Below, one piece after another: positions 45,279-55,365 of a stretch of DNA of 64,000 nt (positions are counted from its first letter, which is position 1; every line of letters begins with the position of its first letter). The translations under genes were made by a program, and so were the position numbers. The DNA is from Ga0077555 sp033764055 (lineage in GTDB: Bacteria; Pseudomonadota; Alphaproteobacteria; Rhizobiales; Hyphomicrobiaceae): contig JANRJI010000104.1 in assembly GCA_033764055.1 (NCBI GenBank), positions 1-64,000 on the forward strand. Reading direction: 5' to 3'. The notes under the pieces are model-generated. The model saw only the letters and a list, made by a program, of their open reading frames with translations. It did no database searches and was not told the DNA's origin.

Positions 45279-46208
45279 TCAGGCGGTAAGCCGCCGCCGC
45301 TCCATGACTCTCTCGATCTGCGGATCGGACCGGCCGAGAAAGTCGTTGATCGCAAACAGCGTCGGGCGATCGCGCAGCAGGGGTGCATGCCCTTGCTCCT
45401 TGACCGTCAGAGCCACGAGATTTGGATGCCGCAGGCTCATCTCGCGTAGCGTCTGCTCCGATAGAATGTCGGATAGCTCGCCACGGATGGCCATGGCGGG
45501 CACTCGTGACAGCGCCTGGAATTGTGGCCACAGCTCGGGAATGGGGCCGTCCAGAACCGAGAGCGACTGTGCCAGCGCCTTGTCCCAACCAAACGCCGGT
45601 CGGCCGTGCTCATCGTTGAACCACTGGCGGGCCAACTCGGCCCAATGCTCGTCCGGCACCGCAGGAAACCACCTGGCGTTGATCTCGCGCACGAGTTGCG
45701 TCGCATCCTCCCAGGTCGGCGGAAGCGGCATCCGACCCGCGTAGGCGATGATGCGAACCAGCCCCTCGCGCTCGATGACCGGGCCAATGTCGTTGAGCAC
45801 GACCGCCCCGATCGCAGTCGGTCGGAGACAGGCCATGATCATCGCAACGAGGCCGCCGCGGGACGTGCCGACCACGGCGACGTCGCTCAGTCCGAGCACG
45901 GTGAGCAGGTCAAGCGCGTCCGTGAGCTCCATCTGCAGCGAGTAGTTCCGCCAGTTGGGATCGTGCTGTGACCGGCCGCGCCCCCGGTAGTCCAGGGTGA
46001 CCACATCGCGCGCCATCGGATTTGCCGGGTCCGACAGGAAGCTCGCCAGGAAGTGGAAATCGCGGCTGTTGCGGGTCAATCCGGCCAGACAAAGAACTGG
46101 CCGGCGACGGGAGGGCGGCGCCGGATAGTGGCGCGCGTAAAGTCTGAGCCCATCCTGCGACGAGAAGAAGATGTCGTGCCAGCTCTGCGTCGTCGTTGCC
46201 GCGATCAT
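45279..46208 (-). CDS. Alpha/beta hydrolase
   Basis: A 309-residue alpha/beta-hydrolase. VLCLAGLTRNSRDF is the oxyanion strand, TLDYRGRGRSQHD follows, VVGTSRGGLVAMI holds the nucleophile Ser, and KEQGHAPLLRD supplies the catalytic His. The G-L-T-R-N-S-R-D-F opening is a frequent alphaproteobacterial subgroup of unknown substrate. ATG 46208 fits; ATG 46280 would add 24 non-homologous residues. 113 bases separate it from pyrB. Confidence 0.8.
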   Translation of the reverse strand: MIAATTTQSWHDIFFSSQDGLRLYARHYPAPPSRRRPVLCLAGLTRNSRDFHFLASFLSDPANPMARDVVTLDYRGRGRSQHDPNWRNYSLQMELTDALDLLTVLGLSDVAVVGTSRGGLVAMIMACLRPTAIGAVVLNDIGPVIEREGLVRIIAYAGRMPLPPTWEDATQLVREINARWFPAVPDEHWAELARQWFNDEHGRPAFGWDKALAQSLSVLDGPIPELWPQFQALSRVPAMAIRGELSDILSEQTLREMSLRHPNLVALTVKEQGHAPLLRDRPTLFAINDFLGRSDPQIERVMERRRLTA

Positions 46209-46346
46209 GGGATTTTTCCGGTGGAGCCCGACCGTCGCACGCACCTGCGGCCGACACAAGACGAGGCAAGCTGTGTCCACGTCGAAAGCAGTGGAGCCCG
46301 GCGAGGGGGGCGCCGGGCTCCGCTGTCGATTCGAGGATAGGGTCGT

Positions 46347-46598
46347 TCAGGGCGAGCCACGCTCGAGGCCACCGAAGTAGCCCTGCAAGGGGGCCGTATC
46401 ACCGATCGCGCTGAATGAGGAGCGGGGCGCGCTGGCAGCGAGATCAGCAAACGCCGAGCGCGGAGCGGTGTCGTCGATCTGCTCGAAAGTGGTCCGCGGC
46501 GCCGCCGCGTTGAGGTCCGAGAACACGGTCTGCGAGGCAGCGCTGGCAGCGCCGGACAGCAGGCCGAGAGCGAGCAGGCTTGCAGCGAGAGTCTTCAT
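46347..46598 (-). CDS. Small exported protein of four 12-residue repeats
   Basis: An 83-residue protein: signal peptide (MKTLAASLLALGLLSGAASA, cleaved after residue 20), a short linker and four consecutive repeats of exactly 12 residues (26-37, 38-49, 50-61, 62-73) with the consensus F-x-x-[LI]-x-x-x-A-P-R-[ST]-x, then a Gly-rich tail. Not a family I recognise. GGAG lies a few bases before the ATG. It sits alone between an alpha/beta-hydrolase and pckA and is probably transcribed by itself. Possible roles include envelope binding or a secreted signal; none is shown. Confidence 0.6.
   Translation of the reverse strand: MKTLAASLLALGLLSGAASAASQTVFSDLNAAAPRTTFEQIDDTAPRSAFADLAASAPRSSFSAIGDTAPLQGYFGGLERGSP
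46380..46523 (-). repeat. Four 36-bp tandem coding repeats
   Basis: The DNA of the four 12-codon units of the small exported protein. They are diverged in third positions but stay strictly in register, for example FSDLNAAAPRTT, FEQIDDTAPRSA, FADLAASAPRSS and FSAIGDTAPLQG. Confidence 0.75.
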
Positions 46599-46798
46599 GG
46601 CATGGCTCCATTTTTGTCTTTTTGATCAGCGGCATTTGGCTCTACCGATTGGTTAGGTGCCGCTGCCGTGACCCCAATATGCGGTGCTCGCCCACGCACC
46701 GTAAGGGGGTCTCACGGAGCAGTGATGAACGGTGATCACGATCTTTCGACGCGTGAACGGCGAGGCTTGCGGCGTGATCGGCAGCCTATCTGGAGCGC

Positions 46799-46830
46799 AA
46801 AAAAAGGCGCCTCCTCGGTGGGGGCGCCTT
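46799..46830 (-). terminator. Intrinsic terminator of pckA
   Basis: On the minus strand, AAGGCGCC-cccaccgagga-GGCGCCTT is followed by a run of T (seen as A at 46799-46805). It lies 29 bases after the pckA stop and fits a classic rho-independent terminator. Confidence 0.85.
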
Positions 46831-46858
46831 CCTATAGGGTTGTCCGTGCGCCGCCGCG

Positions 46859-48490
<1,632 letters not shown>

Positions 48491-48765
48491 GCTTGCGCCC
48501 CGGACCCCGCTTGCCGGCTCATGGCCTGCTTGCATCTGACGCTTGCAGAGGGTGCCGACATCGGCAACCACCGCCAAGCCAAACTCGGACGCTGGGCTCT
48601 AGCAGACGAGCCCTCGCCGAGAAAACGCCCAATAGTCGCACTTTTGCCAAGTCCTGTCCAAGCTGCACTGCAATCGGCCCTGGACAAGTCGAAGAGCTGA
48701 GACCGCCAGCGTTGTGGCAGAGCCGCCGGGCTTGCATGCTGCAACTGCGAAATACACGTTCCCCG

Positions 48766-49497
48766 TCAGCGACCAGGGGCGATTATTGAAGCTATTGTTC
48801 GAAATAATTTATTCTTCGATGCTGCATTGCAACCAAAGGTTAGCCTCGTGAGCTGGCCCGCGGCGATCAGATCGACCCCCTCGGCATCGATGCCGACGAC
48901 GCGTTCCGTCGCACCCGACGCCTCGATTGCGTCGTTAACGCTGGCGAGGAGTTCTGCCCCTTGAGGACCGCCCGTCCGCGCCTCGTCGCACGCGAGATTC
49001 ACCTCCGCCCAGGACACCTCGCTGATTCGCCCGAACCCGGCGATCAGGTGACCATGATCGGGTTGCATCACCCAGAAGGCAAAGTCGGAGAATTCGGCCC
49101 AGGTCGCGGCCCCGGGATAGCGGGACACATAGCGGTCTCGGCAAATGGCATCTCGGGATGGCCGAATGGTCCCGACCAGGGTAGCCCGCTCGCTCGCCAC
49201 AGCGCTCGCTGCAACCGCCCGCTGGTCGATCAGCAGGCTGGCGCGGGGATCGGCATCGAGATTGCGCGTATGGCGGGCGAGCCGGGACAGCAGGAGGACA
49301 GGCCGAGCATCAGGTAGCGTCGCGACCTCGACGAGAGAGGCATAGGGATGCCCGGTGCCGATATCGAGCGTGGCGAGCGTCGCCGATGTGGCGCGCCGCA
49401 GAAGCTCGCGAACCGTGCGGCCAATCATCTTCGCGTCCTCGTCAGCCCATGACCTATGGACTATATGGGCAGGAGAAGGCCGCTCCAAGTTTGCCAT
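48766..49497 (-). CDS. HugZ/DUF2470-type FMN-binding-fold protein
   Basis: A 243-residue protein. The N-terminal two-thirds form a split-barrel of the pyridoxamine-phosphate-oxidase/HugZ type (LRRATSATLATLDIGTGHPYAS, LLLSRLARHTRNLDADPRASLL), and the end (VNDAIEASGATERVVGIDAEGVDL) is a DUF2470 domain. Members include haem-utilising and flavin-binding proteins; the haem-ligand evidence is not clear here. ATG 49497 is preferred: the open frame to 49668 codes an unlikely Thr/Ser-rich leader. The 3' end lies in an AT-rich stretch. Confidence 0.8.
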   Translation of the reverse strand: MANLERPSPAHIVHRSWADEDAKMIGRTVRELLRRATSATLATLDIGTGHPYASLVEVATLPDARPVLLLSRLARHTRNLDADPRASLLIDQRAVAASAVASERATLVGTIRPSRDAICRDRYVSRYPGAATWAEFSDFAFWVMQPDHGHLIAGFGRISEVSWAEVNLACDEARTGGPQGAELLASVNDAIEASGATERVVGIDAEGVDLIAAGQLTRLTFGCNAASKNKLFRTIASIIAPGR

Positions 49498-49917
49498 CGT
49501 ACAGGCGAAACCACGCATGCAGCGTCGCACCCGAGGCGCCGGTCCGGCCCCCTCGGGCATGGCGTCAATGCCGCGTCCCGACGTCGTCGTGACCTGCGCA
49601 CCGCCCTCCACCTCCACAACCCTCGACGAGCCCGTGCTCGTCGTCCCCGTGCTCGTCGTCGAGGTCATGTCGCCCGCGAACGAGGACGATACGTGAAAGG
49701 CTTACGATCCCTGGCGCCGCTGCCTACGCTAAGAGAAGTCGTCGTCATACAGTCGGAGGGGTTCGGCGTCGTGCGGCAGCTCCCGGCAGCCTAGGGGGCC
49801 CTTCCTTCGTCGACGCAACGCACCGAGACCGATAAGCCGCTGCCGGGACGAATTGCCTCGCCCGCAAGTTCATGGTTCAAATCCCCTGGAGCCGCTGCCG
49901 GACGAAAAAAGAACGCC
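49498..49917. other. Gene-free region between divergent genes
   Basis: 420 bases. It holds a 15-bp tandem direct duplication CCCGTGCTCGTCGT (49631-49644 and 49646-49659). A TTCAAATCC tRNA T-loop-like string near 49877 was checked and has no matching stem or acceptor. No clear promoter boxes are visible. Confidence 0.5.
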
Positions 49918-52101
49918 ATGACCCAGATCCCCGACTTCACCAAGATCGCGCTGGACGCCGAGGCCTCGTTTCGCAGGGCGGGCGAGGGTGGAGCCGGGGC
50001 CACGACAGCAGCCACCTACAGCACGCCCGAGGGCATCGCCGTCAAGCCCTTCTACACCGGCGCCGATACGGCCGGGCTCGACTTTCTCGACGGCTACCCC
50101 GGCATCGCGCCCTTCGTGCGTGGCCCGTACCCGACCATGTACGCGACTCAGCCGTGGACCATCCGCCAGTACGCGGGCTTCTCGACGGCCGAAGACTCCA
50201 ATGCCTTCTACCGACGCAATATCGCCGCCGGCCAGAAGGGCCTGTCGGTCGCCTTCGACCTGGCCACTCACCGCGGCTACGACAGCGACCATCCGCGCGT
50301 GCGCGGTGACGTCGGCATGGCCGGCGTGGCGATCGACTCCATTTTCGACATGCGGACGCTGTTCGACGGCATCGACCTGTCGCAGATGTCCGTGTCGATG
50401 ACCATGAACGGAGCTGTTCTGCCGGTGCTCGCGCTGTTCATCGTCGCGGGCGAGGAGCAGGGCGTTCCCGCGGCCAAGCTCTCCGGGACCATCCAGAACG
50501 ACATCCTGAAGGAGTTCATGGTCCGCAACACGTATATCTATCCGCCGTCGCCCTCGATGCGGATCATCTCGGACATCTTCGCCTACACCTCGGCGAGCAT
50601 GCCGAAATTCAACTCGATCTCGATCTCCGGCTATCACATGCAGGAGGCCGGTGCGACAGCGGACCTCGAGCTCGCCTACACGCTTGCCGACGGCATCGAG
50701 TACGTCCGCGCCGGCACCAGGGCCGGACTCGGCGTCGACAAGTTCGCGCCGCGCCTGTCGTTCTTCTGGGCGATCGGCATGAACACCTTCATGGAGATCG
50801 CCAAGATGCGCGCCGCCCGGCTGCTCTGGGCGAAGCTCGTCAAGGACGAGTTCCAACCGAAGGACGAGCGGTCGCTGTCGCTGCGCACGCATTGCCAGAC
50901 CTCGGGCTGGTCGCTCACCGCGCAGGACGTGTTCAACAACGTCACCCGCACCTGCCTCGAGGCGATGGCCGCCACGCAGGGCCACACCCAGTCGCTGCAC
51001 ACCAACGCCCTCGACGAGGCGATCGCGCTGCCGACCGACTTCTCGGCCCGTATCGCCCGCAACACGCAGCTCGTCCTCCAGCAGGAGAGCGGCACGACGC
51101 GCGTTGCCGATCCCTGGGGCGGCAGCCACTACGTCGAGCGGCTGACCTACGAGCTGGCGCGAAAGGCCATGGAGCACATCACCGAGGTCGAGCGGCTCGG
51201 CGGCATGGCCAAGGCCATCGCGGCCGGCATCCCGAAGATGCGCATCGAGGAGGCCGCCGCCCGCACCCAGGCCCGCATCGACAGCGGCCGCCAGACCATC
51301 GTCGGCGTCAACAAGTTCCGCGTCGAGAACGAGGCCCAGATCGAGCTGCTGAAGGTCGACAACGCGCGCGTCCGCGAGCAGCAGATCGCCAAGCTCCAGC
51401 GCCTTCGGGGCGAGCGCGACGAGAGCGCTGCTCGCGCCGCTCTGGCCGCCCTGACCCAGGGCGCCCGTGGCAACGGCAACCTGCTCGCTCTCTCTGTCGA
51501 GGCGGCACGCGCGAAGGCGACCGTCGGCGAGATCTCGGATGCGATGGAGGAGGTGTTCGGCCGCCACCGCGCCGAGATCAGAGCCGTATCCGGCGTTTAC
51601 AGGGCGGAGGCAGGCGCCATGTCACAGGGCATCGCATCGGTGCAGGGTCTGGTCGATCAGTTCGCCGCCAACGATGGGCGCCGGCCGCGCATCCTCATCG
51701 CCAAGGTCGGCCAGGATGGCCACGACCGCGGCCAGAAGGTGATCGCGACGGCGTTCGCCGACCTCGGTTTCGATGTCGATATCGGCCCGCTGTTCTCGAC
51801 GCCGGACGAGGTCGCGCGGCAGGCGGTCGAGAACGACGTGCATATCGTCGGCGTATCGTCGCTGGCGGCCGGCCACCTGACGCTGGTGCCGGAGCTCAGG
51901 GCCGCTCTCGAGAAGGAAGGGCGCGGCGACATCATGATCGTCGTCGGTGGAGTCATCCCACCCGCTGACTACGCGGCGTTGTTCGAGGCAGGCGCCAAGG
52001 CCGTGTTCGGTCCCGGTACCAACATCGCCGCGGCTGCCGCCGATCTCATCCACAAGCTCAATGCTGAGCTTGGCTATCGCGGCGCCGAGGCCGCCGAATA
52101 G
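49918..52101 (+). CDS. scpA: Methylmalonyl-CoA mutase
   Basis: A 727-residue B12 enzyme interconverting L-methylmalonyl-CoA and succinyl-CoA at the end of propionyl-CoA degradation. Seen: catalytic barrel start (PGIAPFVRGPYPTMY), MTMNGAVLPVLALFIVAGEEQG, KFNSISISGYHMQEAGA, WGGSHYVERLTYE, and the C-terminal cobalamin domain with DGHDRGQKV (His602, lower-axial ligand). The single-chain form combines both halves, as in Rhizobiales; the metallochaperone and epimerase genes are not adjacent. It is divergent from the HugZ-type gene. Confidence 0.95.
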   Translation: MTQIPDFTKIALDAEASFRRAGEGGAGATTAATYSTPEGIAVKPFYTGADTAGLDFLDGYPGIAPFVRGPYPTMYATQPWTIRQYAGFSTAEDSNAFYRRNIAAGQKGLSVAFDLATHRGYDSDHPRVRGDVGMAGVAIDSIFDMRTLFDGIDLSQMSVSMTMNGAVLPVLALFIVAGEEQGVPAAKLSGTIQNDILKEFMVRNTYIYPPSPSMRIISDIFAYTSASMPKFNSISISGYHMQEAGATADLELAYTLADGIEYVRAGTRAGLGVDKFAPRLSFFWAIGMNTFMEIAKMRAARLLWAKLVKDEFQPKDERSLSLRTHCQTSGWSLTAQDVFNNVTRTCLEAMAATQGHTQSLHTNALDEAIALPTDFSARIARNTQLVLQQESGTTRVADPWGGSHYVERLTYELARKAMEHITEVERLGGMAKAIAAGIPKMRIEEAAARTQARIDSGRQTIVGVNKFRVENEAQIELLKVDNARVREQQIAKLQRLRGERDESAARAALAALTQGARGNGNLLALSVEAARAKATVGEISDAMEEVFGRHRAEIRAVSGVYRAEAGAMSQGIASVQGLVDQFAANDGRRPRILIAKVGQDGHDRGQKVIATAFADLGFDVDIGPLFSTPDEVARQAVENDVHIVGVSSLAAGHLTLVPELRAALEKEGRGDIMIVVGGVIPPADYAALFEAGAKAVFGPGTNIAAAAADLIHKLNAELGYRGAEAAE

Positions 52102-52192
52102 CCGCCGGGCACAGCCCTGGCCCGATCGGTCAAGCGTGGCGCGCGCCAGTGCCGGAGTTCGACCTATCGCTTGTGTCGGATGGATGCCGGCT

Positions 52193-53179
52193 TCATTTGA
52201 CCAGTTTCTCGCCGGCACGTCCCTCGCGCCGGAGCTTGGCTTCGCGCCGGATGATGTAGACGGCCGAGACGAAGATCACCGCAGCGCCGATCCACGTCCA
52301 GGCATCGATCAGCTCCCCGAACATGAGAAAGCCGAGCGCGACGGCGAACGGAAGGCGCGAGAACTCGAAGGTGAGCACCAGCGACGCGTCGGCCGCGCGG
52401 AAGCCGCGCATGAGACTGACGTGCCCGAGCACGCCCGTTGCGCCGACGACGATCAGGACTGGCAGCACCTCCAGCGTCAGCGGCTGCCAGACGAACAGCG
52501 CCGGGATGAGCGCAAGCGGAGTCATGATTGCGGTAGTCAGAAACACGATCTTGTCGGGGTCGTCATGACCGGAAAGCTGCTTCAGCAGCACGGCCATGAC
52601 GCCGCCCGACATCGCCGAGAACAGCGCCATGCCCTGGCCGATGCCCAGCGGCGACATGCCGGGCCGCAGCATGATCATGGCGCCGATAAAGCCGACGGCG
52701 AGGGCCGTCATGCGCCGCAAGCGCACCTTCTCGCCGAGCAGGACGATCGCGCCGAGCGTTCCGAACAGCGGCGACAGGAACCCGATGGCCGTCAACTCGC
52801 CGAGCGGGATCAGCGCGATGGCCCAGAACCAGCACGTCATGGAGAACAGGCTGATGCTGGCGCGGATCAGATAGAGCTGCGGCGCTGCCGAGCGGAGCAA
52901 TGCCGTGCCCCGCCAGGCGAGGAGCGGCAGCATCAGGATCAGCGCCGATGCGAAGCGCAGGAACGCGACCTGCAGCGGATGGTAGCCGTAGGACATGGCA
53001 AGGCGCGAGGAGGCGGCGAGCCCGGCAAACAACGCCATCGCCAGGGTGACCCACAGGACACCGGCAATCGGATCGTTGCGGTCGGGCTTCTTGTCGCTCA
53101 CGCGCTCGCTCGCCGCCGGCTCGGCCTCGAGAGGCCGGACATTCTCAGGCGCCTCGCGGCGCCGCTCGACAAATGACAC
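52193..53179 (-). CDS. EamA/DMT-family membrane transporter
   Basis: A 328-residue permease with about ten membrane spans in two EamA halves (WVTLAMALFAGLAASSRLAM, then GVMAVLLKQLSG onward). Drug/metabolite-transporter family; substrate unknown. GTG 53179 is chosen because GGAGAGG sits four bases upstream; an ATG at 53266 would add a 29-residue soluble leader. It ends 91 bases from the convergent mutase gene. Confidence 0.82.
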   Translation of the reverse strand: MSFVERRREAPENVRPLEAEPAASERVSDKKPDRNDPIAGVLWVTLAMALFAGLAASSRLAMSYGYHPLQVAFLRFASALILMLPLLAWRGTALLRSAAPQLYLIRASISLFSMTCWFWAIALIPLGELTAIGFLSPLFGTLGAIVLLGEKVRLRRMTALAVGFIGAMIMLRPGMSPLGIGQGMALFSAMSGGVMAVLLKQLSGHDDPDKIVFLTTAIMTPLALIPALFVWQPLTLEVLPVLIVVGATGVLGHVSLMRGFRAADASLVLTFEFSRLPFAVALGFLMFGELIDAWTWIGAAVIFVSAVYIIRREAKLRREGRAGEKLVK

Positions 53180-53439
53180 TGTGCCTCTCCGGAGTGGCTG
53201 CGTCGACACCGAATCGGCAGCGACTTCCTCGATGGCTCTGATCGTGGGCGTTCGTGACAGCGGCAAGGCGCGAGCGTCCCACGCGACGCATGAGTGGCAT
53301 GCTTGCGACGGGGCGGCTCTTGCTGGCGGCCTCTTCCGTCGTCCCTCGGACTTGATGCTATGCTCGTGGCCGGTACGCCCGACCGGGCGCTGCAGTCCTC
53401 AATCCATCGAACGCCTGCCCTCTGGAGACATGGAGCCCC

Positions 53440-54501
53440 ATGGCCACGAACATCAAGCGAATCATCTATTTCCACTATCGGATGGACCCGACGGCAGCCC
53501 GCATCAAGGAGCTGCGGCAGGACATCGACATGTTCCGGCGCCCCATGGAGACCGACATCGAGGAGAGCTGGAAAGAGATCGAACGCGTCCACTGCTACCA
53601 TGTCTCCGGTCGCACGGAGCTCCGCGAGCCCTGGTTCGCCGACAAGCGGCTGTTCGCAAGAGCGCCGAACCTGCTGGCCGTCTGCTCGCTCGGTGCGGGC
53701 TACGACACCATCAACATCGCCGACTGCAACGAGGCCGGCATCATCGTGTGCAACCAGTCGGGGGCCAACAAGGAGGCCGTCGCCGAGCACGCCCTGGGCC
53801 TCATGCTGGCGTTGTCGAAGAAGATCGCCCAGTCGAACGCGGCGATGCGCCGCCAGCAGAACCTCGAGCGGTTCCTCTATGCGGGCAATGATCTTCTCGG
53901 AAAAACGGTCGGCATCATCGGCATCGGCAATATCGGTGGCCGGGTGGCGGAGCTGTGCGCCGGTCTCTTCAAGATGACCGTGCTCGCCTACGACCCTTAC
54001 CTGTCGGCCGAGAGGATCGCTGCCAAGGGCGCTAAAAAGATCGAGCTCGACGAGCTCCTGGAGCGCGCCGACTACGTGACGATGCATACGCCGTTGAACG
54101 ACAGCTCGCGCAACCTCATGGGCTACGACCAGCTCAGGCGCATGAAGAAGAGCGCCTATCTCGTCAACACGTCGCGCGGCGGCACCTACGACGAGGCCGG
54201 CCTCGTCCGAGCGCTGAAAGAGGGCCTTATTGCCGGCGCCGGGCTCGACGTGTTCGTGGAGGAGCCGCCGCCGACCGACCATCCGCTCATGCAGTTCGAG
54301 AACGTGATCGTCTCCCCCCACAATGCCGGTATCACGCACGAGGCGATGGCAAACGTGGCGATCTTCTCGGCCGACCAGTGGATCGACATCATCGACGGAA
54401 AGGTGCCACCGCGGCTGATCAACCCCCAGGCCTGGCCAAAGTACTGCGACCGGTTCGAGAAGATTCTCGGCTTCCGGCCAGCGCCGCTGCCCAGGGAGTG
54501 A
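53440..54501 (+). CDS. D-2-hydroxyacid dehydrogenase family protein
   Basis: A 353-residue NAD-dependent dehydrogenase. The Rossmann loop KTVGIIGIGNIGGRVAEL and the catalytic set are intact: Arg in VNTSRGGTYDE, Glu in DVFVEEPPPTD and His in VSPHNAGITHEA. Sequence resembles the D-3-phosphoglycerate/hydroxypyruvate group rather than lactate dehydrogenase. It may interconvert a 2-ketoacid and D-2-hydroxyacid, with glycerate or a sugar acid as candidates. A 173-base gap precedes it. Confidence 0.86.
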   Translation: MATNIKRIIYFHYRMDPTAARIKELRQDIDMFRRPMETDIEESWKEIERVHCYHVSGRTELREPWFADKRLFARAPNLLAVCSLGAGYDTINIADCNEAGIIVCNQSGANKEAVAEHALGLMLALSKKIAQSNAAMRRQQNLERFLYAGNDLLGKTVGIIGIGNIGGRVAELCAGLFKMTVLAYDPYLSAERIAAKGAKKIELDELLERADYVTMHTPLNDSSRNLMGYDQLRRMKKSAYLVNTSRGGTYDEAGLVRALKEGLIAGAGLDVFVEEPPPTDHPLMQFENVIVSPHNAGITHEAMANVAIFSADQWIDIIDGKVPPRLINPQAWPKYCDRFEKILGFRPAPLPRE

Positions 54502-54611
54502 TCGCGGCGGAGCGATCGGGGCGGGAGCAGGCGAGACGGCAACCGTAAACGTCGCATTAACGCATGACGTGTAGGCTCCCGTCCTGCTTGAATCTCGTCG
54601 GGAGTCGTCTC

Positions 54612-55283
54612 ATGTCGTCGCGTTCCACGCTGAGCCCATTGTTCAGCCTTGCCCTCGCTCTGCTCGCGACAGGCGCCACCTTGGCCCTCACCTCGACGGA
54701 CGCCGACGCACGCCGCCCGGGCGGCGCCGCGAGCGCGGCTTCCGGCGTCGTACGGATCAACAAGGCCGTCGACGGCAAGTCCAACGAGGATGGTGCCGCA
54801 TCGGCCAGCGAGGCCAACGCTGGCGAAAGCGCCGACAACTCCGCGGACGCGAGCTCGGACAACACTCCGAAAGCTGACGACAGCAAGGCCGCAGCCAACG
54901 TCGACCCGGACGATGCGGAGCCAAAGGGCGATGAGGCAGAGAATTCTGGCTCCACCCCAGAGATCGACAAAGCCGATCCGAAGCCGCCGGCCGGCAAAGC
55001 GGTTGCTGCCCGGCCGGCCGCCGGACAGAAGCCCGCCAAGGCCGACGCAGGCCTTGCAGATGCGCCGAAGGCCGATGAGCTCCCGGCCGCCGATGCCGCC
55101 GCCAGCCCCCCCGCACCGAGGCGCTCCGGCCGCACCAAGACAGCGGTGAATGCCTCTTCGAAAGACCTCGATGTCCCTGGCTGTGCACCGGGCATGCTGT
55201 GCACCGTCTGCGTCGCCGGATGCGCCGTCGGCAGCTCCGGATCGATCGTTCACGCAGGCCCGAAACCGGCCGTCAGGCGATAG
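54612..55283 (+). CDS. Ala/Asp/Lys-rich exported protein with Cys cluster
   Basis: A 223-residue exported protein. Residues 1-33 form a signal peptide (cleaved near DADA-R). Residues 35-185 are low-complexity (Ala, Asp, Lys, Ser and Pro with PxA-type spacing), probably disordered. Near the end a compact Cys cluster stands at 191, 197, 200 and 204 (GCAPGMLCTVCVAGC), then a basic tail PAVRR. No family is recognised. Such layouts fit periplasmic linkers or cell-wall/peptidoglycan-associated proteins. CGGGAG precedes the ATG at 54612. Confidence 0.55.
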   Translation: MSSRSTLSPLFSLALALLATGATLALTSTDADARRPGGAASAASGVVRINKAVDGKSNEDGAASASEANAGESADNSADASSDNTPKADDSKAAANVDPDDAEPKGDEAENSGSTPEIDKADPKPPAGKAVAARPAAGQKPAKADAGLADAPKADELPAADAAASPPAPRRSGRTKTAVNASSKDLDVPGCAPGMLCTVCVAGCAVGSSGSIVHAGPKPAVRR

Positions 55284-55365
55284 CGCTCGCTCGACCGAGG
55301 CGAAAGCGCGATCGCGCTCCCGGGTAGTTGCAGGAGTGGTCGGCGCTGCATGGGCAGTCCCGACG

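Noticed and set aside
49870..49900. tRNA-like T-loop string GGTTCAAATCC before scpA
   Set aside because: No five-base T-stem, acceptor stem or anticodon arm can be built around it.
54546..54560. CtrA-like half site TAAA-N7-TTAA before the Cys-tailed exported protein
   Set aside because: Only one half matches TTAA fully; a single imperfect site is likely by chance.
55305..55318. 14-bp palindrome AGCGCGATCGCGCT between convergent genes
   Set aside because: No loop or T-run, and such GC palindromes are frequent in this base composition.
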